This document shows positions 41,501-51,979 of a stretch of 64,000 nucleotides of DNA, piece by piece. Every line of letters starts with the position of its first letter. Within the stretch, counting starts at the first letter, position 1. The notes under the pieces are model-generated. The model was not told the DNA's origin. It saw only the letters and a program-made list of their open reading frames with translations, and made no database searches. A program made the position numbers and the translations under genes. This DNA comes from Brotonthovivens ammoniilytica (GTDB lineage Bacteria; Bacillota; Clostridia; Lachnospirales; Lachnospiraceae), in NCBI RefSeq assembly GCF_025566885.1, contig NZ_JAOQJQ010000001.1, positions 744,001 to 808,000 on the forward strand. Direction: 5' to 3'.

Positions 41501-43673
41501 CATTTGGATTTTCCAGATCAGCAGGAGGGGTATAAGACGCTGTTACCTGATCCTCACTCAGATCACCTCTTCCTGCAAATACTTCATATCCGCCCTTTAG
41601 CTTATCCATATTTTCATTAATTGCGTACTGATATTTCGTCCCATTTGGAGCGTAAATCAAAAGATTCGGGAAGGTTGCCCAAGCAGTGCCGTCTCCATCC
41701 TCCAGCATGGCAGCAGTAATTGTCTGAGTGACGCTGTAGGAAGTATCCCGGCAAAGCTTTCCGGCATTATCCTTATAATATCTTGTAAGAGTAAAGGATA
41801 CTTCAGGATATTTTTCTCCTTTGGCAAAGTCTCTGCCAAGCTCCACAATCTTCTTTACTGTAAGATTTCCTTTTTCACTGTTGTATCCGTTGGTGATGGT
41901 GGACCCTGAAATTTCCGAATTATAAATCTCTTCAGCTGTAACAGTGCTTCCATCCTCTTTTGTTAATTTTATCTCTTCTTTGATGTAGTAGCTGTAAAGC
42001 CGGCCGTTTTCATCATACTGCTGAAGGCGTTTTGCATCTTTCTCATCTCCGCCACAGGTAACCTCAAGCTTTCCATCTGTAATCTTATTTTTGTTTTCCC
42101 CTTCATATTCAAGAGCAAAACGATAGGAACCGCTGCTATCTTTTTCCCAGTTCTGAATGGTTACCCAGGCAACTTTCTCATCCGTCCCTGAACCACTTAG
42201 ATCTTTCCTGTATAAAGAAAAGGTAACTTCCGGCAGCTGGGCATCCGGGAATCCACTTGGGATCAGTCTCCAGAGCTTCACACCGTTAAAAATAACATCC
42301 TCCTGTATCTTGTTTACAAAGGTTCCGTTTTCTTTCAGCAGCCATGTACTATTAGTGTTATCCAGCGGAATAACATAATCCTCGTCCTTATAAGAGTCCT
42401 TTGGACCTTCTGTCTCGGAGCCAACCTCCACATACGTGGTACCGTCTGCGGGATACAGATAGGCAGGCATTAAATAGTCAAAGGTTTCTCTGGAAATATT
42501 TACGTTTTCCTTGGCATAGTAATCAATCTCATAGCCCCACCGATCATACTTGGGCAGGCCTTTCAGCGTAATATCCCATACCTCATCATCACCGGCATTT
42601 TCATTACGGCTCCATTCATAATCTTTATAATATGATTTTAACACCACCTCAGTCCTGTCATCTTTATTGTCATGAAGCCTCTGATAAAGATCCAGGGAAA
42701 GATCCGGCCGTTCTCCCAGCTGATTCCGGTAATCATCCTGCCAGTGCTTGTGGAAGGTAACATCCTTGGTGCCGCTGATACTGTTGTGAAGCTGGAAGGT
42801 CTGTGTATCATGGGTATGCTGTTCACCGGTTACATAAGGGGTGGATTCCATAGTCGCATTATAGATAATCTTTGGATTCTTTTTCTTAAAATCTGCAAAG
42901 GTTTCCACCGTATCGTCCTCATAAATAACTACCTCTTCCACTGTATAATGGACCGCCTGCCCGTACTGGGTATATTTCGGGAGATTATAAAAATAATAGT
43001 TTGTACTCTCCTTAGCGGTATCGGTATCAATCTTCTGAATCGCAGAGGCTTTCTCTAATGTTTCGGTCTGATCATCCGAATCCTCTCCATCCTGCTGTTC
43101 TGCCGGTTTCATAATCTGGTATGCCCCGTCACCGATATCTACCGTATTATCTTTATAATTTATCGCGTCTTCATTATCTGTACAGACCAGACGTACTCCA
43201 AGGGAAGCGCCTTGTTCTTCAAGCAGATTTAAAAATTCTTCTCTTGTATCGCCCTCTCCGTCACGCCAGTCCTTAGTAACCGTAAGATCAATAATTCCAA
43301 GCCGCTGATTGGTTACGGTATAGAATTTATTATTCTCCAGCTGCCGGATCGAATATCTCTGAAGGTATAAATGCTGGTCTGTGTCAAACTCCTTATGAAA
43401 CTCCGTTAATGTTCCAAAACCAGATTCTTTAAAATCAGATTCTTCTAAATTTCCATCTTCCGAACCAATCGCAGCGCCATTCCCATTTTCTTGTGTTTCA
43501 TTCTCTGCATTTATTTCCTTTAATTCCTGATAAATAGTTTCCAGCTCTTCATCTGTATATGAGATCTTAACCGTACGATCCGGATCCTGTATATTCTGCA
43601 CTTCGGTTTCCACCACAACCAGATCTTCCTCTTTTACATTCTGAGGAATTCCTACTTCCTTCCACCAGAAATC
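38550..43673 (-). pseudogene. giant CnaB-repeat pilus adhesin, downstream fragment (after in-frame TAG)
   Basis: The open frame continues 1707 codons after the TAG at 43674-43676 in the same reading frame as the upstream fragment. It holds about ten CnaB-type repeats, each starting with a W/K pattern such as DLTVTKDWRDGEGD, DVTFHKHWQDDY, KLEGKKVWNDRDDD, KLEIWKIWKNDS and EVYAEKEWKTDE. A SpaA-type domain (KITIQKTDEKGKALSGVTF), sorting signal MPNTSG, membrane helix and KKRRKS tail follow. No signal peptide is present. A GTG at 43616 after GAGGAA could allow restart, but the product would stay in the cytoplasm. Confidence 0.85.
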
Positions 43674-46600
43674 CTATTCGGTAATCTTTACATGGTCAGC
43701 GCCAGCTACAGGGATAAACTGCTTCTCTCCCTTTCTCTCATAAACGGTAAAATATACATCTCCCCGGTGCTGCACATCACTGTCATCCATCCACATTTTT
43801 TTCACATAGATTGAGCTGCCTCCTACAGGCGCATTGATAATGGTAGTCATATACGTATCATCTTTAAACTCTGTGGAATATCTGGCAACGTATCCGCTGA
43901 CTCCTGCAGTTTCCAGGACTACATAAGAAAACTCATGACCGCCGCTGCCGTACTTTGGAAGTCCCTCAACGGATAAATGCCATGGCTGATCCTCATAATA
44001 GGTAACGGTATAGAGGCCTCCTTCGCCTTCATCCAGCTTTACCTCAAAGGTTTTCGGTTCATCCGTCTTTCCGTCCAGCTTTATAACGGGTCCAGTCTCT
44101 ACAACATTGGTCAGATGATCCTGGCGGTACAGCTGCAGGGATATCTCGGCATTTTCGGGCGGGTCCACCGGATTTTCGTCTTTATCCTGCCATTTCTTTG
44201 TCACCTCATAGTCGATGGTATCTGACATCCTGTTTTTTACAGGTGTCGTATATGTTTTCTCTTCCTCATTAAAAATTGTCTCTCCATATTCAGGAGTATA
44301 GGACACCTCTGTACCGGCCTGGGTCAATGTTATCTTTCCGGTATCCGGATCCAGTAAATTCGTCGTACTGTCCTTTCCCTGATATACTGCTGTTTCTACC
44401 CACCGGTATTCCAGTTCATAACCGTCATAATCGTATTTATCAGAAGAAACTTCTCCCGTTTGGGACAGCTGCTCCGCCGAAAAGTCTTTCAGGGTTACAG
44501 TCACCGGTTTTCCGTTTTTCATAACCGTTCCCCAGCTGCCCTTTGGCTCCTCACTTACCCGGGACTGCAGAGTCATTACCACGCGGACGTCCTGAAACTC
44601 ATCCTGGAAAGACGCAGCCTCCCAGCTCTTTTCTACTTTTGTTTTCACTTTATCACTGAGCTGATTAACAATGGTTCCGCCGTTATAAATGCTGGTATCT
44701 GCAGCCGGCCGCGTGGTCTGTCCATCGGGAAGTATATCCTTTAAGGATAAGGTTCCGTCTTCATTTTTTACCACTTCACCATAAAGCTTATTGTAAGAGG
44801 CGGCTCCTGATGTGGATTTTACAACCTCTCTTGCAAAATAAATATATTCATATCCTTCCGGATCATATTTGGGAAGTTTTTCATCCCCAAGCAGCGCATT
44901 TCCCTTTTCCAATCCGGGAAGTTCCCTGCCATCCTCATTCTTACCTTCCTGAAAATCAATGGTAAACTCATCCGCATTCCATTTGCTGCTGTCCATGGTG
45001 AGAATCACGATTTCTCCATTTTTATTCTGCACCGGAGAGGCATGCTGATAATCTTCTCCGTCTTTTTTCGTATAACGCCACAGCTGGAACTCAAGATCCG
45101 GACGTTTCTCTTGGGCATCCTCTTCCACGCCGGTATCTCCCCAGCTTTTATGACCGGTATATTCGGCGGTACCACTGAGGGTCAGGATAACCTGTCCTCC
45201 GTTATAAACCTTATCTGTCACCGTTCCCACGTTGGCTACTTTATCATTTTCATAGCTGATTTTCAGAGAGTCTTCCTTTTCAAGACCGTCAATCCCTGTG
45301 ATAATATCTTTTTGTTCTACAGCTTCTGTTCTTCCCACATAATATTGATTCACCGTTCCGTCTGCCCGGTAAATTGGAATATCTTTAATGGTCAGTGTAT
45401 ATATGGTTTCTTCATTTGGTCCTGTCCCGGCCACTGCAAACTCCACCTGAACCGAATCCAGCAGTTCCTTTAAAGTCAGGGATTCCCACTCTGAGTCATC
45501 TCCACGGTTATACTTCCAGTAATAGGAAAACGTATTTAAAATCTCCTCTTCCAGACCTTCTATTTCTGCTTTATCATCCCCGCTTCTCTGCACAATCTGA
45601 ACCGTAAAATCTTGAGTTTTTACATAATACCAGCCCTTGGGAACATCCTCATCCTCTGAATCCATTTCATTCATATAATAATATTGATCCGGCGCCTTTT
45701 GCGGGGGCATCAGCTCCCACTGAAAAGTTACATCGTTTTCCGTTTCCGGGTCTTCAGGATTTAAAAACATACTTCCTTTTTCCGGAAGAATACCAGGATT
45801 CACTGACAATCTATAGTGTCCGGTACCTCCTGCATCGCTTACTTCTATTAACTCTTCTGGTTTTACGCCAAGCCGTTCTGCCAGCACCTTTACAGAAATC
45901 TCTTCCTGAAACGTAGTTCCGCCATCAGCTGTTACAGTTGCTTTTATTTTCGCATTTTCGATATAAAACTCTTGAAACTTGTCCTTACCGGGTCTGTTCT
46001 GGGGGTTATTGTTATCCACCCAGTACACTTCCTGAGTCAGGGCATCCTTCTTTGTATCGTTCTCATCAAAAGTAATTTCTTTTCCGCCTACCGTAATGGA
46101 AGGTTTTTCCTCTTCCTCGGACTTTGTCTCTGTCTTCTCTGTTTTCTTTAAAGAAGCTTTGGCTGCTGCTTCCTTTTTCTCTTCCTTATTATTATCTGCT
46201 TTATCCTTATCTTCCCTGTTTTCTTTTGCCGGGAGAATCAGAGAAAGCTTTTTTTCTGTTCCGTCACTGGATGTTGCCAGAACCCAGTCTGCCGCTTTTT
46301 CCTGCTCATCCAAAGCTTTGCTTTCCACACGCACAGACAGATTCATGCGCATAAAAACAGAAGAAATATCTTCCAGCTCAGATATTCCCTTTTTTAATGT
46401 AACTTCCACTTTCTGATTCTTTACTGTATATTCTGCTGCTGAAATATCCTTGCACTGGGCTTTTTTATCTCCAAAACCACTGATGCTGCCGATCTCAACC
46501 GGGACAGGATTCTTTGTATCTTCTATATAAAATAACTCTTCTGGAATCCGGAAGGAAAATGTATCCCCTTCCAGCACTGCCTCACTCTCCGGCAGCTGCT

Positions 46601-46967
46601 CAAAATACGCATCTACCTTCATCTGATACCAGAGATCTTCCCCGGAGGGTTCAAAATCTGCCAGAGTATAATTAAGCTCTCTTAACTGGCTGAAATCCTT
46701 CGCCTCACGGATTTCCTCCTCTTTGGTCTCCTGCTTATCCTCCGGCGTATTTTCCTGTGTATCCTTAGTTTCTTCCTCCGAAAGTTCTGTTTCCTTCGTT
46801 ATATCCTTTATCTCTTCAGACTGAACATCCAAAGGGTTCTCCGCCTGTACATAAAGATTTACGCCGGCCATAGTCACAATTATGGCAAATACCAGAAATA
46901 CAGATATGACTCGCTTCCACCTGATATAGAAATGCTTTCCTTTTTTGTCTGACTTTCTATCCTTCAT
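43674..46967 (-). pseudogene. giant CnaB-repeat pilus adhesin, upstream fragment ending at TAG
   Basis: Codons 1-1097 of a frame that without the TAG would give about 2,800 residues. ATG 46967 has GGGAGG 6 nt upstream. It has a secretion signal (VISVFLVFAIIVTMAGVNL, cleavage near VQA), a Glu/Lys-rich low-complexity region, an adhesin-like N-terminal domain, then four CnaB-type repeats (GHKSWGDTG, KVEKSWEAA, EVTKKWQDKDE, YVKKMWMDDSD). It ends KITE-TAG in the middle of the fourth repeat, without a sorting signal. Alone it would be secreted and lost, so the tip adhesin is probably inactive in this strain. Confidence 0.85.
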
Positions 46968-47053
46968 AATTGCCTCCCTCTTTCTCAATTACAAATTTTT
47001 ATTATATAGAAACTTTCTGTCAGCTGCAGTGCAGTCCCACAAAGTGTTTTTAT

Positions 47054-47083
47054 ACTATAGAATGCTGTTCCCTATGCTGTAAA
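47054..47083 (-). promoter_or_regulatory. candidate promoter of the pilus operon
   Basis: TTTACA (47078-47083) and TATAGT (47054-47059) are spaced 18 nt on the minus strand, about 90 nt before the adhesin start. It is the best match in the region but not perfect. Confidence 0.4.
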
Positions 47084-47164
47084 ACTTCAGTATTCTTTAA
47101 ACTTTTATGATAATCTCAATCCTTAAAAACATCATTCCAAGTAATTTTCTGTTTTCAGTATAGC

Positions 47165-47229
47165 AAATCCCTAAATTTTTTACAATTAATCCGGGCATAT
47201 TTTATATCATAAATCCCTAATTTTTTTAC
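47165..47229. repeat. direct repeats upstream of the pilus operon
   Basis: AAATCCCTAAATTTTTTAC (from 47165) and AAATCCCTAATTTTTTTAC (from 47211) are 46 bp apart in an AT-rich stretch. They could bind a regulator of the pilus operon. The rest of 46,968-47,354 is AT-rich and holds no gene. Confidence 0.5.
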
Positions 47230-47354
47230 TTTTATTTTACTTCCATTTTATTAGCCAAAAACAAAATCCAAAATTTTTACTATTATTTTATTGAGTTAAT
47301 TGTATTTTTTTTGTTTCTTAATTTATGTACTTGACAATTCTATTTTTTTATAAC

Positions 47355-47510
47355 AAAAAAGAATGTGCAAAGCACATTCTCCGCCTAGGGCAGGCTGCGC
47401 AAGCAACATGATTCCACTCTGCCGCAGTGCGATCAAAAGCGGAGCGTTTTTTTGCTCTATAGGAATCGGCACTTTTAGCTTTATCACAACATGGTATTTC
47501 CTATAGAGTA
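47355..47510. repeat. dispersed structured repeat, copy R2
   Basis: Full-length copy with the hairpin GAATGTGCAAAGCACATTC, the GC-rich core, and a terminal CTCTATAGGAA...TTCCTATAGAG hairpin. It is directly joined head-to-tail to R3. Confidence 0.9.
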
Positions 47511-47676
47511 AAAAAGAATACTGCCGTGGCAGGATTCTCCGCCTGGGGCGGGCTGCGCAAGCAACATGACTCCATTCCGCCGCAGTGCGATCCACAGCGG
47601 AGCGTTTTTTTTTGCTCTATAGGAATCGGTACTTTTCAGCTTTATCACAACATAGTATTTCCTATAGAGTAAAAAA
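47511..47676. repeat. dispersed structured repeat, copy R3
   Basis: Full-length copy in tandem with R2. Its first hairpin has a different sequence (ACTGCC gt GGCAG core with GAAT...ATTC ends) but keeps the fold. Confidence 0.9.
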
Positions 47677-47718
47677 AAGAAGACGTTCATCCAATCTGGA
47701 ATTATCGTCTTCTTAATT
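47677..47718 (-). terminator. terminator of the MarR/MATE operon
   Basis: On the minus strand AAGAAGACG pairs with CGTCTTCTT and runs into TTTTTTT. It lies about 65 nt after the MATE stop and touches repeat R3. Confidence 0.75.
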
Positions 47719-47783
47719 TAATAAAAACTGTATTCTCTTTTACATTATTTATTTGCTCTTTTTCTCCCCGGGGGCAGACCTAT

Positions 47784-49235
47784 TTATATATCATTGCCTT
47801 CCGCCGGATGACTTTGCATTTTAATCTGTTTATTCAGTTTCTTTATCTCCGGAATCATAAAGAGCGCCACAATTCCGGCAGAAGCGGCATCTGCAATTGG
47901 TGCAGAGTAAAGAATCCCATTCAGTCCCATAAAAATCGGCAGAATAATAATCAGCGGAATTAACAAAAGCAGCTGTCTTAACATAGAAAGCAGAGATGCC
48001 TTCATTGGCTGGCCGGTGGCCTGAAAATAAGTGGTAGATACAATCTGAAAGCCCGCACAGAAGATACAGAACAGATAAATCTTCAGGCAGTTCACGGCAA
48101 ATTGTGTAAATTCATTACTTTCATTTCCAAAAATACTAATAATCTGCTCCGGCATTGTCTGACAGACAATCCATCCTGCAAAGATTAACAAACTTGCAAA
48201 TACTACAGCCAGAAGATAGGTTTTTCGGATCCGCTCGTATTTTTGAGCTCCCCGGTTAAATCCAAGAATGGGCTGGGTCCCAATGCCTACTCCAATTCCG
48301 AATGCTCCCATAATCATGGCAATTTTCATAACAATTCCCATGGCGCTTAAAGCCACATCCCCGCCGATGGCACTCTCATTGCCGTAATGAACCAGCGAAT
48401 TATTCATCACCACCTGCATAATACAGGCTACAGACTGGGTAATTCCGGAGGAAATACCCAGCACTAAAAATTTCCGGATTCTGTTTCCATTTAACTTCAT
48501 ATATTGTTTGTGAAGCCTCATGTGAATGGGCTTTTTGCTTTTACGTACAAAATAAGCAGTAAGCACAACTGCCGATATAATCTGAGATGTAATTGTGGCT
48601 ACCGCCGCTCCCTTCACGCCCCAGTGAAAGACAAAAATATAAATGGGATCCAAAACTGTATTTAAGGCAGCTCCAATCAGCATTCCATACATGGACATTC
48701 TTGGATGCCCATCCGTTCTTGCGAGATTTGATAATACAATGCCGATGAGGTTAAAAGGAGTCCCCAAAAGTATAATAGCTGTATAGTCTTTTGCATAAGG
48801 CATTACATTTTCTGTGGCTCCAAACAGCGTCAAAATCGGCTCTAAAAAAATCAAACCAGCTATCATCAGCACAATTCCAATAATAATGGTAAACAAAAAT
48901 GCATTGTTTAGCGTCCGCTCAGCTTCCTCCTCCTTCTTTTCCCCAAGGCGGATTGCAGCATATGCGCTGCTTCCGGCGCCAATCAGCGTACCAAAAGCAA
49001 GTAAAATTGTCATAATCGGAAATGCAACAGTTGTAGCGGCATTTCCAAGATACCCTACCCCCTGTCCGATAAAAATCTGATCTACGATATTATAAATAGA
49101 GTTAATCAAACAGGATACAATAGCCGGCACAGAAAATGTAACCAGCAGCTTTCCAACCGGTTTATAACCCAGCGGATTTTTTTCCTTTATTTCCTGCGTC
49201 TGCCCAGCAGACGTCTGTGTTACTGCTTCTGACAT
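47784..49235 (-). CDS. MATE-family multidrug/metabolite efflux pump 1
   Basis: A 483-residue, twelve-helix cation/drug antiporter. The two halves show the MATE pattern, for example the helix-1 start SVPAIVSCLINSIYNIVDQIFIGQGVG and the mirror in the second half (LGISSGITQSVACIMQVVMNNSLV). ATG 49235 has GGGGAG upstream and lies inside the end of the marR gene, so the two are co-translated. The MarR neighbour suggests induction by the transported compound. Confidence 0.9.
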   Translation of the reverse strand: MSEAVTQTSAGQTQEIKEKNPLGYKPVGKLLVTFSVPAIVSCLINSIYNIVDQIFIGQGVGYLGNAATTVAFPIMTILLAFGTLIGAGSSAYAAIRLGEKKEEEAERTLNNAFLFTIIIGIVLMIAGLIFLEPILTLFGATENVMPYAKDYTAIILLGTPFNLIGIVLSNLARTDGHPRMSMYGMLIGAALNTVLDPIYIFVFHWGVKGAAVATITSQIISAVVLTAYFVRKSKKPIHMRLHKQYMKLNGNRIRKFLVLGISSGITQSVACIMQVVMNNSLVHYGNESAIGGDVALSAMGIVMKIAMIMGAFGIGVGIGTQPILGFNRGAQKYERIRKTYLLAVVFASLLIFAGWIVCQTMPEQIISIFGNESNEFTQFAVNCLKIYLFCIFCAGFQIVSTTYFQATGQPMKASLLSMLRQLLLLIPLIIILPIFMGLNGILYSAPIADAASAGIVALFMIPEIKKLNKQIKMQSHPAEGNDI

Positions 49236-49702
49236 ATCATCTCTCCCCTTTCTTTTTCTTCTGCTGTTTCTTTTAAAGTCAGACATGACATTTTAGCCAT
49301 GCGTTCCATCTGATTGGTAAACTGGCAGATCTCTTCTTCTGTAAAATCTGACAGCAGATTCTGTTTCCATCTGCTTTTAATCGTATAGATTTCTTTAATA
49401 ACCGGTTCTGCCGCCTCTGTGATGTATAAATGCTTCACTCTTTTATCTTTCTCGTCAGTAACAGCATTTACATATCCCAGTTCCAGAAGTTTTTGAACGG
49501 ATTTTGTTACAGTTCCTTTGTCAAATTTACCAAGCCGGGCCAGATCATACATGGTAATCCCCGCCTTCTCATAAATAGAAGTCAGGAAAAAATGCTGTCC
49601 GCTTCCGATCTGATACTTCTTCAGGCACAAATCCAGATATTTTCCAAAATTTCTCCAGATAATAGACATATACTGCAGAAAACTAATTTTTATTTCACTC
49701 AT
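49220..49702 (-). CDS. MarR-family repressor of the efflux operon
   Basis: A 160-residue winged-helix regulator: ISFLQYMSIIWRNFGKYLD dimerisation helix, DNA-binding part YDLARLGKFDKGTVTKSVQKLLELGYV, and wing with TDEKDKRVKHLYIT. It overlaps the efflux gene and is preceded by two identical half-site palindromes at the promoter, so autoregulation is likely. Confidence 0.92.
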   Translation of the reverse strand: MSEIKISFLQYMSIIWRNFGKYLDLCLKKYQIGSGQHFFLTSIYEKAGITMYDLARLGKFDKGTVTKSVQKLLELGYVNAVTDEKDKRVKHLYITEAAEPVIKEIYTIKSRWKQNLLSDFTEEEICQFTNQMERMAKMSCLTLKETAEEKERGEMICQKQ

Positions 49703-49720
49703 AGCTTCCTTCCTTTAAAT

Positions 49721-49784
49721 AGTTGAGTATTCAACTTCTTTTATACAGAACTTATCTTACCTCCAAAAAGTTGAGTTGTCAACT
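49721..49784 (-). promoter_or_regulatory. marR promoter with two MarR operators
   Basis: AGTTGAGTATTCAACT (49721-49736) and AGTTGAGTTGTCAACT (49769-49784) share AGTTGA-N4-TCAACT. On the minus strand the second contains the -35 TTGACA (49777-49782), and TAAGAT follows 17 nt later. One operator therefore covers the -35 and the other lies downstream near the ribosome site. Confidence 0.85.
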
Positions 49785-49817
49785 ATTTTTTCTCTTGAAA
49801 TTTTTCCAAAAAACAAA

Positions 49818-49905
49818 AAAAAAGATGTCCTGACAGGGACGCGCTCCAGGCATACAGATCAGTTTCTCATACCTCATGGAACGCTTCCTTTAGAACATCT
49901 TTTTT
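49818..49905 (-). terminator. long structured terminator after the TrpX-like lipoprotein gene
   Basis: The arms AAAGATGTTCT and AGGACATCTTT flank about 60 nt that can fold further (GCG/CGC, CC/GG and CAT/ATG pairs). T-runs lie at both ends. It sits 5 nt after the lipoprotein stop. The length is unusual for a simple terminator. Confidence 0.65.
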
Positions 49906-49909
49906 CTAA

Positions 49910-50932
49910 TTAATTTTCAATTGCAATGTAGTCATCGGGAATTTTTACATTCAGTGTCTGACACATTTCCGAATTATATTTTTTCGTAAACTTCGGGGCA
50001 TTCTGGATAGGCATTGTTGAAATATCCTCTTTTCCTTCTAAAATATCCGCCGCCATCTGCCCGGTCTCATACCCCAGATCATATGCATCCAGACACAAGG
50101 TCGCCACGCCGCAGCCTCTGCAGATTGTTTCGCTGCCGGTAAATACAGGTACTTTTGTATCCAGACAAATATTTTTTATAATACCGGTATTCGCTCCTAC
50201 CGTATTATCGGTAGGTGTATAAATAACATCCGATTCTTTGGCAGCTTTTGTTACTACCGCCGCTAAATCGTTGCTGTCTGAAAAGGTATATTCCTGACAC
50301 TGATATCCCATTCCTTCTAAATACTTTGAGATTTCCTCTACCTGGGATTTGGCATTGATTTCTGCTGAGCAATAAAGGACTCCGATCTTTTTTTCATCCG
50401 GAAATAATTCTTTTATCATATCAGCCTGCTGGTCTAAGGGTGAAACATCTGACGTACCGGAGATATTCCCTCCCACCGTACCATCAAACTCTTTCAAATC
50501 CAGGGCCAAAGCGTAATCTGTTACACAGGTGCCAAGAATGGGAATGGTATCTGTTCCTGCCGCTGCCGCCTGCAGAGCCGGTGTTCCGTTGGCCATAATC
50601 AGGTCCACATCGTTGGATACAAAACTATTAACAATTACCGAACAGGTATTAGAATCACTCTGGGCATTCTGCACCTGAATGGACACCTTATCTCCCATTC
50701 TGTCTTTCACCGCATCCCGAAACCCTTCTGTGGCGGCATCTAAATCTTCGTGCTGTACAAGCTGACAGACCCCGATGGTAAATTCAGCGTCATCTTCCGT
50801 CTGCTGTTCTGATAATTTTCGCCCTGTCTGATCTGCTTGTTTTTTTGTTCCAGTATTTTCTGAATTTGTGCAGGCTGATAATCCCATTACCAGTCCTGTC
50901 ATCAGCAGTAAAGCAATCATTTTTTTCATCAT
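49910..50932 (-). CDS. ABC substrate-binding lipoprotein, TrpX-like
   Basis: A 340-residue lipoprotein: signal segment with lipobox GLSAC, then a binding fold of the tryptophan/tyrosine-type (PF04392) family (FTIGVCQLVQHEDLDAATEGF, NAQSDSNTCSVIVNSFVSNDVDLIMANGT, YTPTDNTVGAN). In other Firmicutes such genes head trpXYZ operons. Here no permease or ATPase gene follows, so it is an orphan or its partners lie elsewhere. GAGGAG lies 6 nt upstream. Confidence 0.85.
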   Translation of the reverse strand: MMKKMIALLLMTGLVMGLSACTNSENTGTKKQADQTGRKLSEQQTEDDAEFTIGVCQLVQHEDLDAATEGFRDAVKDRMGDKVSIQVQNAQSDSNTCSVIVNSFVSNDVDLIMANGTPALQAAAAGTDTIPILGTCVTDYALALDLKEFDGTVGGNISGTSDVSPLDQQADMIKELFPDEKKIGVLYCSAEINAKSQVEEISKYLEGMGYQCQEYTFSDSNDLAAVVTKAAKESDVIYTPTDNTVGANTGIIKNICLDTKVPVFTGSETICRGCGVATLCLDAYDLGYETGQMAADILEGKEDISTMPIQNAPKFTKKYNSEMCQTLNVKIPDDYIAIEN

Positions 50933-50964
50933 AGATTTCTCCTCTCAGACGACTTTCCCGGAAA

Positions 50965-51126
50965 ATAAAGAATGTGCAAAGCACATTCTCCGCCTGCGGC
51001 GGGTCGCTTTTGCGACATGACTCCACTCCGCCGCAGTACGATCCACAGCGGAGCGTTTTTTTGCTCTATAGGAATCGGTACTTTTCAGCTTTATCACAAC
51101 ACAATATTTCCTATAGAGAAATAAAA
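50965..51126. repeat. dispersed structured repeat, copy R4
   Basis: Full-length copy: GAATGTGCAAAGCACATTC hairpin, GTCGCTTTTGCGAC hairpin, GC-rich core and CTCTATAGGAA...TTCCTATAGAG end. Confidence 0.9.
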
Positions 51127-51151
51127 ACGTTCCCGGAAAAGGAACGTTTTT
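51124..51151. terminator. bidirectional terminator-like hairpin
   Basis: AAAAACGTTCC and GGAACGTTTTT arms with a 6-nt loop, joined to the end of R4. It would stop transcription in either direction. The stretch 51,152-51,462 shows no gene that I can support. Confidence 0.65.
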
Positions 51152-51462
51152 AAATGCATACTCCCCGAAGAGAATATCATATTTACAGCGGATTCTGCAC
51201 ATCTGCCAAAGCCAAAGTACAGTATCTGCTCACAGCCGTATTGTCGTCTTCTTTTCCTGTCAGTTACCATCCCAGCCACTTTCAGCTTGCTGATGGTCCT
51301 TATAAGTCAAGTTGTTTTTTAAATTGAATATTCCCTGTCAGCATTTGCTTTCAGATTATATTCTTTTATTATATAGAAATCTATTCCTAAAAATCAAGTA
51401 CAATATTTTAAGATTCTTCTGAAACTCTTTTACGGTTTCATATTCCGGCAAATTGACTGCCG

Positions 51463-51963
51463 TCAGGCAAGAAAAGGAAGCACTGTTAAAATAATAGCCA
51501 CAACAAATGATGTAATTGTTGTATTTAAAACAGTCGTAATAAACACATATTTATATGATTTGTTCATTGGAACATCCGTTACACTTGTTGCAACGGCAAA
51601 TCCCGGATTTGTGGGCAGGGTATCAAGGGTCTGGCTGGAAAATACTGCCACCCGGTGCAGAGCATTCATATTAATTCCCATTTGAGCAAAGGACTCTGAC
51701 AAATACGGAAGTGTTGCATTTAATCCCGCCGGGCCGGAGCCGGACGCTCCGGTTAAAAGAGCAATGCAGATAATCACTTTAAATAATCCCGGTATCTGCA
51801 TATGTACCAGTCCTTCCGTAATGGAAGGAAATACCGGTGATGCTGCGACCACGGCTCCAAGAGCTCCAAGGGCTCCTACCTGCAAAAGCAGTTCCGCCGC
51901 CTGCTTAGGAACCGGATTTAAAAGCTCCTTTAATCCGCCTCCTCCTTTATTTTTATACGAGAT
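51463..51963 (-). pseudogene. 5'-truncated GntP-family permease
   Basis: The last about 165 codons of a GntP-type gluconate/organic-acid:proton symporter, normally about 450 residues. Recognisable segments are VGALGALGAVVAASPVFPS, GASGSGPAGLNATLPYLS and the end helix NTTITSFVVAIILTVL. Upstream in frame the sequence runs through a few codons (ISYKNKGGGGLKELL) to a TAA at 51964-51966, with no start or ribosome site for a full gene. The front two thirds are absent and the next gene ends 13 nt further. It looks like a deletion remnant. Confidence 0.75.
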
Positions 51964-51979
51964 TTATCCGATATTTGTA

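Noticed and set aside
43674..43676. TAG in the adhesin as a pyrrolysine codon
   Set aside because: Pyrrolysine is known from methylamine methyltransferases and a few others, not from CnaB adhesins, and TAG is used as an ordinary stop elsewhere in the window (for example the sensor kinase at 1076-1078).
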